NCBI GenBank assembly: GCA_900542175.1
Contig: UQNC01000002.1
Span: 1 to 64,000, forward strand
DNA from: an uncultured Collinsella sp.
GTDB taxonomy: Bacteria; Actinomycetota; Coriobacteriia; Coriobacteriales; Coriobacteriaceae
Length of the DNA: 64,000 nucleotides
Direction of reading: 5' to 3'
A model generated the notes under the pieces. It saw only the letters and a program-made list of their open reading frames with translations, ran no database searches and was not told the DNA's origin. Below, in pieces: positions 26,557 to 36,692 of this stretch (the stretch's first letter is position 1; the number at the start of each line of letters is the position of its first letter). The position numbers were made by a program, and so were the translations under genes.

Positions 26557-27763
26557 AGTTGCCGTAACCTCCCCTCTCCTGGTCGCGGATAACGTGGCCG
26601 CCCTCGAGGGCGATCACGCGACGGTGCATGCTATCGACCATCTCGCGGTCGTGCGTGGCGACGATCACGGTGGTGCCGGTGCGGTTAATACGCTCGAGCA
26701 GCTTCATGATGCCCAGCGAGATTGCCGGGTCGAGGTTACCCGTGGGCTCGTCGCAGATCAGCAGCGGCGGACGGTTGACCATAGCGCGGGCGACGGCGAC
26801 GCGCTGCTGCTCGCCACCGGAAAGCTGGTCGGGCAGCGAGTCCATCTGATCGGCCAGACCGACCAGACGCAGCACCTCGGGCACCTGGCTGCGAATGACG
26901 CCCTTGGGCTTGCCGATGCACTGCAGGGCAAACGCCACGTTTTCGTAGGCGGTCTTTTGCGGCAGAAGCTTAAAGTCCTGGAACACGGCGCCAATCTGGC
27001 GGCGCAGGAACGGAACCTTGCGGTTCTTGATCTTCATGAGGTCCTGACCGGCAACCAAGATGCGGCCGCTCGTCGGCTTGACGTCGCGGTTGAGCGTCGA
27101 CAGCAGCGTGGTCTTACCCGAGCCGGAATGACCGACCAAAAAGACGAACTCGCCCGGATAGATCTCGATGTTGATGTCGTCGAGTGCAGGCTTGTTGGGC
27201 TGTGCCGGATAGATCTTGGTGACATGCTCCATAAGGATGACGGGCTCGACACCGGCCTGCTTGGCCATCTTCTTGCGGCTGGCTTGCGGATCGATGGGCG
27301 CAAACACCGACGTAAAATCGGGGTTGTTGAGCGCGTTATCGAGGCTTGCGACCTCGGCGGCCTGATCGCTCTCGACCACCGGGGCAGCAGGCTGCGTGGG
27401 ATCGGGAATAGCGGCAAAGAGACCGGACTGCGCAGGCTGAGGAACCGGCGTCGCAGGGGCCATGGGGTCGGGAATGCCGGCCATGGTAGGCTGCGGCGTG
27501 GCGGCGCCAGCCTGAGGCTGCTCCACACGAGCGGTCACGGCCTGAACGGGCTCAAAACCCGCCGTGCCGGAAAGCGCGACATCGCTGGTGGGATTGTAGG
27601 CAAAGGGATCGGATGCCGGCTGTGCCTGATCTGCCGGCTGAGCGGGGGCCTGAGCAACAGGCTGGCCCTCTGAATCCGGAGTGGCGAAACGACTGCCCTG
27701 GACGCCCGTCTGCGTCTTGGGGGCATCATCGCCCGCACCGGAAGTACGGAAGTGGTTACCCAC
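26543..27763 (-). CDS. ftsE: cell-division ATPase FtsE with long disordered N-terminal extension
   Basis: The ABC ATPase core starts near residue 174 (EPVILMEHVTKIYPA). It has Walker A GHSGSGKTT (about 211-219), signature LSGGEQQRVAVARAM, Walker B LLICDEPTGNLD and the switch His in VATHDREM. The 406-residue length far exceeds the usual 220-230. About 170 N-terminal residues are rich in Pro, Ala and Gln and probably disordered. The GTG start at 27763 has AAGGAG 7 bases upstream, so the extension is probably real. An internal start at Met 166 is possible but less supported. Confidence 0.92.
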   Translation of the reverse strand: MGNHFRTSGAGDDAPKTQTGVQGSRFATPDSEGQPVAQAPAQPADQAQPASDPFAYNPTSDVALSGTAGFEPVQAVTARVEQPQAGAATPQPTMAGIPDPMAPATPVPQPAQSGLFAAIPDPTQPAAPVVESDQAAEVASLDNALNNPDFTSVFAPIDPQASRKKMAKQAGVEPVILMEHVTKIYPAQPNKPALDDINIEIYPGEFVFLVGHSGSGKTTLLSTLNRDVKPTSGRILVAGQDLMKIKNRKVPFLRRQIGAVFQDFKLLPQKTAYENVAFALQCIGKPKGVIRSQVPEVLRLVGLADQMDSLPDQLSGGEQQRVAVARAMVNRPPLLICDEPTGNLDPAISLGIMKLLERINRTGTTVIVATHDREMVDSMHRRVIALEGGHVIRDQERGGYGNYGTN

Positions 27764-27869
27764 TGGTGCTCCTTATCGTCGTGCGTTTAAACTACATGAG
27801 CGCTTAGTATTTTAGCAGCATTAGCTTTGCTGCACATAAGAAGCATGGCGGGCTTTGGGATCCCACCGG

Positions 27870-27993
27870 CCGGGCGCAGGGTTACCTCCCAAATCGTCCT
27901 CGCGCATGGCCGGCATTTGTCCTGCTCCTGCGGAGCTGCGGACAAACGCCGGCCTGCGCTGCGGAAAGATTTGGGAGGTAACCCTGCGCCCGG
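27870..27993. repeat. 124-base nested inverted repeat
   Basis: The outer arms (27870-27895 and 27968-27993) are perfect 26-bp inverses containing GCGCAGGGTTACCTCCCAAA. Inner arms at 27908-27922 and 27940-27954 match at 14 of 15 bases. A central GCTCC/GGAGC pair closes the structure. As RNA or DNA it folds into one long hairpin. It has no T-run and no protein. Confidence 0.9.
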
Positions 27994-28132
27994 TCTGCGG
28001 CTACTATGGGGCCGACGCACCAACTTGAGATGCTGCGCATACAAAGTTGGAAGGGTCTGAATTGCACTTTGTTGGGATGGGCCCGTTTCCCCATGGGAAC
28101 TTTGCTTGGCAGGACTCTAATTTAAATTCAAC

Positions 28133-28168
28133 AAAAACAGGGGCGCCCTCTTTGGGGATGCCCCTGTT
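28133..28168 (-). terminator. intrinsic terminator of the transketolase pair
   Basis: AACAGGGGC/G(C)CCCCTGTT arms with a T-run on the minus strand, 46 bases downstream of the gene end. Confidence 0.8.
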
Positions 28169-28214
28169 CTGGCTTGGATGTGGTTGTTGAGACGATACTT
28201 TGCCTCGTCTTGCC

Positions 28215-29156
28215 TTATGCCAAGAACTCCTTGGTGGTCGCCACGATGTTGGCGGCGTCCAGGCCGTACTTGTGCAGGAGCTCGGCACCCGGGCCGGACT
28301 CGCCGAAGGTGTCGTTGACGCCAATCTTCTTGAGCGGCGTCGGGCACTGCTCGCACAGAACATCGGCAACGGCGCTGCCCAGGCCACCGATCACGGAGTG
28401 CTCCTCGACGGTCACGACGTGGCCGGTCTTGGTGGCGCTCTTGACGATCAGGTCGGCATCGATGGGCTTGATGGTGTGCATGTTGATGACCTCGGCGTCG
28501 ATGCCCTCGGCAGCGAGCTGCTCGGCGGCCTCGAGAGCCTCGCCGACCATCAGGCCGCAGGCGATGATGGTCACATCGGCGCCCTCGCGCATGACAATGC
28601 CCTTACCCAACTCGAACTTGTAGGTCTCGGGGTCGTTGATAACCGGCGAGGCCAAACGGGCGAAGCGCATGTACACCGGACCGTCGCACTCGTAGGCGGC
28701 GCGCGTCACGGCGCGGGCCTCCACGTCGTCGGCGGGAACAATTACGGTCATGCCGGGGATGACGCGCATGAGGGCGATATCCTCGCAGCACTGGTGCGTG
28801 GCGCCGTCCTCGCCCACCGAGATGCCGGCGTGCGTGGCACCGATCTTAACGTTGAGGTGCGGGTAGCCGATGGAGTTGCGGACCTGCTCAAAGGCGCGAC
28901 CGGCAGCGAACATGGCAAAGGTACTCGCGAAGGCAACACGACCAGTGGTCGCGATACCGGCGGCGACGCCCATCAGGTTGCTCTCGGCAATGCCCACATC
29001 GAAGAAGCGGTCGGGGCAAGCGGCCTTAAACTTACCGGTCTGCGTGGCGGCGGCCAGGTCGGCGTCGAGGACCACAAAGTCATCGTGCTCGTTGGCGAGC
29101 TCGACGAGGGCCTCGCCGTAGCTTACACGCGTGGCAATTTTCTTGACGTCTGCCAT
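28215..29156 (-). CDS. transketolase C-terminal subunit
   Basis: This 313-residue protein covers the pyrimidine-binding and C-terminal domains of transketolase. The TPP-activating Glu lies in FFDVGIAESNLMGVAAG, and the C-terminal domain starts near ADVTIIACGLMVGEA. It works only with the N-terminal subunit encoded 1 base upstream, giving the two-gene transketolase common in archaea, many Firmicutes and some Actinobacteria. The start is 29156 (MADVKKIATRVSYGE) with GGAGCTCTAG before it. It acts in the non-oxidative pentose phosphate pathway. Confidence 0.92.
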   Translation of the reverse strand: MADVKKIATRVSYGEALVELANEHDDFVVLDADLAAATQTGKFKAACPDRFFDVGIAESNLMGVAAGIATTGRVAFASTFAMFAAGRAFEQVRNSIGYPHLNVKIGATHAGISVGEDGATHQCCEDIALMRVIPGMTVIVPADDVEARAVTRAAYECDGPVYMRFARLASPVINDPETYKFELGKGIVMREGADVTIIACGLMVGEALEAAEQLAAEGIDAEVINMHTIKPIDADLIVKSATKTGHVVTVEEHSVIGGLGSAVADVLCEQCPTPLKKIGVNDTFGESGPGAELLHKYGLDAANIVATTKEFLA

Positions 29157-29157
29157 C

Positions 29158-29988
29158 CTAGAGCTCCTCTCCGGCGGCCGTGAGCTCTGCCATGGCCTGC
29201 TCAAACTGTTCATCATTGGGGGCCTTGCCGTGCCAACCAACCTGGTTCTCCATAAAGGACACGCCCTTGCCTTTCAGGGTCTCGGCGATAATGGCGGTCG
29301 GCTGCCCCTTGGTAGCGCGAGCCTCGGCAAAGGCGGCGCGGATCTGATCGAAATCGTTGCCGTCGGCAAGCTCCACCACGTGGAACTTAAAGGCGCGGAA
29401 CTTGTCGGCGAGCGGCATGGGGTCGTTGACCTCCTCGACGGGACCGTCGATCTGCAGGCCGTTGTGGTCGACGATCACACAGAGGTTGTCGAGCTGCTGG
29501 TTACCGGCAAACATGGCGGCCTCCCAGACCTGGCCCTCCTCGCTCTCGCCATCACCCAGCAGGGCATACGTGCGGTAAGTATCGCCCCAGTGCTTGGCGG
29601 CGAGCGCCATCCCGACGGCGGCGGAGATGCCCTGGCCGAGCGAACCGGTGGACATGTCGACGCCCGGGGTGTCGTTCATGTTGGGGTGACCCTGCAGGTG
29701 GCTGCCGATATGGCGCAGCGTCTTGAGGTCCTCTTTGGGGAAGAACCCGCGCTCGGCGAGCACGGCGTACAGGCCCGGAGCGCAATGGCCCTTGGAGAGC
29801 ACAAAACGGTCGCGATCGGCCTTGCGGGGATCGGACGGGTCGACGTTCATTTCCTCAAAGTACAGATAGGTCATGATGTCGGCAGCGCCGAGCGAACCGC
29901 CCGGATGGCCGGACTTGGCAGCATGCACGCCGGTGACGATGCCCTTCCTTACCTCGTTGGCAACCTTTTTGAGCTCTTCGTCGCTCAT
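29158..29988 (-). CDS. transketolase N-terminal subunit
   Basis: This 276-residue protein is the TPP pyrophosphate-binding half of a split transketolase. It contains SGHPGGSLGAADIMTYLY, FVLSKGHCAPGLYAVL, and the Mg/TPP motif LLGDGESEEGQVWEA followed by VIVDHNG about 25 residues on. GAAGGAAGGCACA precedes the ATG. It leads a two-gene operon with the C-terminal subunit. Together they transfer two-carbon ketol groups between sugar phosphates. Confidence 0.93.
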   Translation of the reverse strand: MSDEELKKVANEVRKGIVTGVHAAKSGHPGGSLGAADIMTYLYFEEMNVDPSDPRKADRDRFVLSKGHCAPGLYAVLAERGFFPKEDLKTLRHIGSHLQGHPNMNDTPGVDMSTGSLGQGISAAVGMALAAKHWGDTYRTYALLGDGESEEGQVWEAAMFAGNQQLDNLCVIVDHNGLQIDGPVEEVNDPMPLADKFRAFKFHVVELADGNDFDQIRAAFAEARATKGQPTAIIAETLKGKGVSFMENQVGWHGKAPNDEQFEQAMAELTAAGEEL

Positions 29989-30195
29989 TGTGCCTTCCTT
30001 TCATCCTCTTTAGACAAGATGCGCACGGCACCGAAGGTAATCCCAACACAGCCGCAATGCACGTACGTCATTCATTATGCTGGAAACTGATGGCTTTACC
30101 AGAGTTTTTATCATTATTTGAACAATTTAGCAGGCAGAACCGCTGATGAAACGGTTTATCAATGTGAACGTCTTTTGGATGGAACGCGGTCGCCC

Positions 30196-31086
30196 CTACG
30201 CGCTAATGTCCTTGAATCCCTCGCCGAAGGCTTCCGTAACGTCAGCGACCGTCACAATGGCGTGAGGATCGCGCTCGCGCACGATCGTCTTAAGGGTATT
30301 GAGCTCTCGACGGCTCACGATGACCATGATCACCGGCTTCTCGGCACCCGAATACATGCCAGTCGCCTTAAACTTGGTACAACCACGACCCAGGCCATAC
30401 ATAATATCGGCAGCGATATCAGGGAACTTGTCCGAGATGATGAGTACCATACGACGCTTGTTGCCGCCATCGACCACAGCATCGATCACGTAGCCGCTAA
30501 TGACCATCGAAAGGCCTGCATATAGTGCATTTTCGATTGAAAAGACCGGAGCCGACAGCGCACATACGGCAACATCGATCGCCATGACGGTCGAGCCCAC
30601 GGGCAGCGAGGTATTACGCGAGATGATTTGGCCAATCGTGTCCGAGCCGCCGGTGTTGGCGCCGGCGCGCAGCACCATGCCATAACCGATGCCCGTGATG
30701 ATGCCGCCCCACATAGCGGGCAGCATCAGATCGGCATGTGCCAGCGGCGCCACAAACGGAGCGAACAGGTCGGTGAAAAAGCCCAGCAGCACAAAGCCTG
30801 TCGCCGTCTGCACCACGTAGAACATGCCGCCCTCGCGCATAACGACCAGCAGCAGCAAGGCGTTCATCACGATCGTCTGAATACCAACGGGAAGCGATAG
30901 ACCGCGCGATGCGCCGACCGCCTGGATAATGGTGGCAAGGCCCGTAACGCCACCGGCAGCAAGGCCGTTAGGAATCAAAAACAGGTCGGTCGCAATAGCG
31001 GCCAGAGCGCACCCCAACATAATCTGGGGCAGGTCGTGAAAGAAGTTCATCGAAAGAATGCGCTTAATGTCCAGACGATATGCCAT
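30196..31086 (-). CDS. YitT family membrane protein (DUF161 + DUF2179)
   Basis: This 296-residue protein has five to six membrane helices (residues about 20-200, including ATDLFLIPNGLAAGGVTGLA and GGIITGIGYGMVLRAGANTGGSDTI). A C-terminal cytoplasmic DUF2179 domain of about 85 residues follows (MVLIISDKFPDIAADIM). The family is widespread and its transport role is unknown. The start at 31086 is set by GGGAGGCAGC immediately upstream. The prfB terminator lies just upstream, so the gene has its own promoter. Confidence 0.88.
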   Translation of the reverse strand: MAYRLDIKRILSMNFFHDLPQIMLGCALAAIATDLFLIPNGLAAGGVTGLATIIQAVGASRGLSLPVGIQTIVMNALLLLVVMREGGMFYVVQTATGFVLLGFFTDLFAPFVAPLAHADLMLPAMWGGIITGIGYGMVLRAGANTGGSDTIGQIISRNTSLPVGSTVMAIDVAVCALSAPVFSIENALYAGLSMVISGYVIDAVVDGGNKRRMVLIISDKFPDIAADIMYGLGRGCTKFKATGMYSGAEKPVIMVIVSRRELNTLKTIVRERDPHAIVTVADVTEAFGEGFKDISA

Positions 31087-31098
31087 GCTGCCTCCCTC

Positions 31099-31126
31099 AA
31101 AAAAGCGCACCCAAACGGATGCGCTT
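31099..31126 (-). terminator. intrinsic terminator of secA-prfB
   Basis: The arms AAGCGCATCC/GGGTGCGCTT are followed by TTTTTT on the minus strand, 126 bases beyond prfB and just ahead of the YitT gene. Confidence 0.85.
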
Positions 31127-31251
31127 CGAACTTCTTGCTGTATTCGATTCTACCGATTCGCCGGACAAAAACCACCCCTGCGCAGGGTTTATTCCGGATA
31201 CAAACCCGTCCAACCGTTGGGCTTAGCATCGGCTTGAAGCCACCCGATGTT

Positions 31252-32399
31252 TTAGATCTCCGAGCCTTCTGCATCGGCGTTGCCGGTGGCCCAGCGATGA
31301 TAGCCAATAACAAACGGGTCCAGGTCGCCATCGTCAAGAACGGCCTCGACATTGCTGGTCTCCACACCCGAGCGCAGATCCTTGACCATCTGGTACGGGT
31401 AGAGCACGTAGCTGCGGATCTGGTTGCCAAAACCAATCGTGGTTTTGGGTCCGCGAATCTCATCCAGGGCCTCGGCGCGCTTCTCGAGCTCAATCTCGTA
31501 CAGGCGAGCCTTGAGGATCTGCATGCACGCGGCCTTGTTCTGGATCTGGCTGCGCTCGTTTTGGCAGGTGACCACAATGCCGCTGGGGAAATGCGTCACG
31601 CGCACGGCGGAGTCGGTGGTGTTCACGCCCTGACCGCCCGGGCCGCTCGCGTGGTACACGTCCACGCGGATGTCATCGGGGCTGATCTCGACATCGATAT
31701 CATCGGGTAGCACGGGGATGACCTCGACGCCGGCGAACGTGGTCTGGCGGCGTTTCTTGTCGTCGGTGGGGCTAATGCGCACCAAGCGGTGGACGCCGGC
31801 CTCGGCGCGCAGCATGCCGAATGCGTCCTTGCCCTCGACGGTAAAGGTAGCGCGGTCGATGCCGATGACCTCGGCCGCGGGACAGTCGTTGATGGTGACC
31901 TTCCAGCCGCGACGCTGGCAGTACTTCATGTACATCTTAAAGAGCATGAAGGTCCAGTCCTGTGCCTCCAGGCCACCCTGTCCGGGCTTGATGGTCACAA
32001 TCGCGTCGCCGTGATCGAACTCACCGGTAAACCAGCTCGAAAGCTCAAGCTCGTCGATGGCACGGGCAAGGCGCTCTGCCGTAGCGGCAGCTTCCTCGCG
32101 CAATGCGGCGGCATCGGGGTCGTCGCCCATCTCCTCGGCAAGCTCCAGCGCCGCGCGGGCGTCAGATAGCTCGCCGCGCGCGGTATCCACGGCAGCGATA
32201 TCTTCCTTGGCGCGAGCGATCTCCTCCATGGTGGCGCGAGCGGCGTCGGCGTCATCCCAAAAGCCGGGGGCCACGCTTTTGGCCTCGAGCTCGGTCACGC
32301 GCGTGCGCTTCTCGTCCAAATGAAGATACGACTCGACCTCGCCGAGCCGGTCCGCAAACGCGTCCAGCTCGGCGGGCGTTACCTCTAAAGCCTCGGCCA

Positions 32400-32400
<1 letters not shown>
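31252..32400 (-). CDS. prfB: peptide chain release factor 2
   Basis: This 382-residue protein has all RF2 domains and the catalytic GGQ at residues 255-257 (HASGPGGQGVNTTDSAVR). The codon-recognition tripeptide is SPT at 210-212 rather than the classical SPF. Offset from GGQ matches E. coli RF2, so the substitution replaces Phe207 by Thr. The frame is uninterrupted, so there is no programmed frameshift of the E. coli kind. The start overlaps the secA stop (TAATG), giving translational coupling. RF1 is not in this window. Confidence 0.94.
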
Positions 32401-35207
<2,807 letters not shown>

Positions 35208-35342
35208 GTGGTTTTCCTTTTTGGCCATCGCCCACGCCATGCAGCCTCGGGCGAGTTAAACACAGATAAATGTACTTTAGCCAAACAGGACGCGGCCTAT
35301 ACGGTCGACCTCGACCGCCACGTAATAACTACGACCCGACCG

Positions 35343-35375
35343 ACCTGCCAAAAAGGGACTGGTTTATTTTGGCAG
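35343..35375. repeat. TGCCAAAAAGGGAC-type palindromic repeat, copy 2
   Basis: CTGCCAAAA ... TTTTGGCAG perfect arms around AGGGACTGGTTTA. It differs from copy 1 (23208-23244) at only a few bases. Confidence 0.8.
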
Positions 35376-35475
35376 CTTTTATCTGGGAAAACGCCGTCTC
35401 TCTGCCATTTGGTGCAAACCAACCTGTCCCCTCCGCACCAATCTGGTGCAATGGGGACGAGCTAGCTTGCACCAA

Positions 35476-35519
35476 TAAAAAGAAAAGGGCCGCGCACCCG
35501 AACGGATGCACGGCCCTTA
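35476..35519 (-). terminator. intrinsic terminator of rpmE
   Basis: AAGGGCCGTGCATCC/GGGTGCGCGGCCCTT arms are followed by TTTTCTTTTTATT on the minus strand. Confidence 0.85.
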
Positions 35520-35553
35520 TGCCATGAATGCGAGCGATTCCGCGGCGAGCTAT

Positions 35554-35979
35554 TTACTCAGCAGCCTCGGTGGTCTCGGCCTCGGCAGCGGCCTCCTCGA
35601 CGGGAGCCTCTGCAGGAGCCTCGGCGGCCTGCTTGGCAGCCTCCTCGGCAAACTTAGCGGCACGCTTAGCCTTCTCGGCAGCCTTAGCCTCAGCGGCGGC
35701 CTTGCGAGCAGCCTCGGCCTCAGCAGCCTTGGCGGCCTTGGCAGCCTTGGCCTCCTCAGCCTTCTTGAGCTGGGCGGCAGCGGCGCCACCGAACTTGTCG
35801 GCGAAGCGCTGGACGCGTCCACCGGTGTCGACGAACTTCTGCTGGCCGGTGTAGAACGGGTGGCACTCGTTGCAAAGCTCGACCTTCATCTCGGACACGG
35901 TAGCGTGCGTCTTGAAGGTGTTGCCGCAGGAGCACGTCACCGTGCACTCGACATACTGGGGATGGATACCCTGCTTCAT
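35554..35979 (-). CDS. rpmE: 50S ribosomal protein L31 with Ala/Lys/Glu-rich C-terminal extension
   Basis: Residues 1-67 are zinc-type L31: start [20 protein letters not shown] and the second pair in [19 protein letters not shown], so four Cys are present for Zn. The next 74 residues are almost entirely Ala, Glu and Lys ([20 protein letters not shown]), predicted to form a long helix, and end in an acidic tail. Standard L31 stops near 70 residues, so the tail doubles its size. Its role is unknown. It is a single-gene unit. Confidence 0.94.
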   Translation of the reverse strand: MKQGIHPQYVECTVTCSCGNTFKTHATVSEMKVELCNECHPFYTGQQKFVDTGGRVQRFADKFGGAAAAQLKKAEEAKAAKAAKAAEAEAARKAAAEAKAAEKAKRAAKFAEEAAKQAAEAPAEAPVEEAAAEAETTEAAE

Positions 35980-36203
35980 GGTAGGACTCCTTATTGGTCA
36001 GGCGCTGGTTACCGATCAGCGCATAAGGCGTCTTGGTTTCCGACCAAGACAACAAACTCGGCTATGGTACCACGGCGCCGCGCGTCCCACAAAAGGTTCA
36101 CGGTCTTTTCGGAACGACACGAATCTGACCCATCGAAACACATCTCCACCGTTCCTTCAACTGGGAAAATGCCGTCCCCGGGGCCTGAGAAGGGCCCCGG
36201 GGA

Positions 36204-36271
36204 CGTTCGACTGACTGCGGGAACGGCCTTTCCGCTCAATGTGTTCGGCTGAGATCGGAAATCAACCAAAC
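36204..36271. repeat. 68-bp direct repeat, left copy (possible attachment site)
   Basis: It matches 43833-43900 at 65 of 68 positions. It includes GACTGCGGGAACGGCCT and TGTTCGGCTGAGATCGGAAA. The two copies bracket the region with foreign-looking genes and an integrase remnant. Confidence 0.85.
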
Positions 36272-36296
36272 TGAACTAGGTTCAGTTGACATGGTT

Positions 36297-36332
36297 AAAA
36301 ACGAGGGGCGACGCTTTTGCGTCACCCCTCGT
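36297..36332 (-). terminator. intrinsic terminator of the peptide/transporter operon
   Basis: ACGAGGGGTGACG/CGTCGCCCCTCGT arms are followed by TTTTTA on the minus strand, 15 bases beyond the last gene. Confidence 0.88.
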
Positions 36333-36346
36333 CCCGGCCGGTTGCT

Positions 36347-36691
36347 TTAGTTGTACACACGGTAGTTACACTTGAACTGGGTTATGTGTCCATAGTTGGA
36401 GCGGTACCAACCCGACGTATAGCTGATTGCCTCTGCGCCTAGATAGTCGTAGCCCTTGTTGTAGCGAAGCTGACGGTAGGTCGTGTCGTACTCTGCTACG
36501 TAAAACGTGTCTCCAGAGAAGGCTTTGTACCGGTCCTTAACCGTCGAAGCCATGTACGCGGGTTCGACATCGCCTTTCTCCCCGTTGAGCGCATAGACGG
36601 GTGCCGCGATTCCGCATAAAGCCGTTGCCACGAGGATGGCGTAGACAGCCATGCGCGACGCATTGGACTTCAGCTGTTCAAACAGTTTCAT
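36347..36691 (-). CDS. small secreted peptide A, bacteriocin-like
   Basis: This 114-residue precursor has a clear signal peptide (MAVYAILVATALCGIAAPVYA, cleavage expected after Ala 34). The mature part of about 80 residues is Tyr-rich and ends SNYGHITQFKCNYRVYN. The core ISYTSGWYRSNYGH resembles the core ISYRNGYRRSAHH of peptide B (41696-42061) at the other end of the same transporter cluster. It starts 1 base after the stop of the fused transporter gene and has GGAGG 8 bases before its ATG. The layout recalls lactococcin-972-type bacteriocins, but family membership is not proven. Confidence 0.65.
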   Translation of the reverse strand: MKLFEQLKSNASRMAVYAILVATALCGIAAPVYALNGEKGDVEPAYMASTVKDRYKAFSGDTFYVAEYDTTYRQLRYNKGYDYLGAEAISYTSGWYRSNYGHITQFKCNYRVYN

Positions 36692-36692
36692 G

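Larger units (their letters stand above)
27764..28214. other. 451-base intergenic region, large cruciform
   Basis: It contains the 124-base inverted repeat at 27870-27993 and the terminator of the transketolase operon at 28133-28168. No gene is seen. Confidence 0.7.
35208..35553. other. 346-base intergenic region secA / rpmE
   Basis: It contains the second TGCCAAAAAGGGAC repeat (35343-35375), a related GGTGCAA-rich segment (35400-35475) and the rpmE terminator. No gene is seen. Confidence 0.6.
35980..36346. other. 367-base intergenic region, left edge of the accessory island
   Basis: It holds a 13-bp-arm hairpin (36173-36205, CGTCCCCGGGGCC and its inverse), the 68-bp direct repeat copy 1, a short dyad at 36269-36287 and the terminator at 36297-36332. 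Confidence 0.7.

Noticed and set aside
35506..36252. Leu/Ser/Gly-rich plus-strand frame opposite rpmE
   Set aside because: It is the antisense of the Ala/Lys/Glu-rich tail of L31 and has no independent support.
36347..36691. Firm assignment of the peptides to the lactococcin 972 family
   Set aside because: Only a short Tyr/Ser/His motif and the gene layout agree. Without a profile search the family name is not justified.
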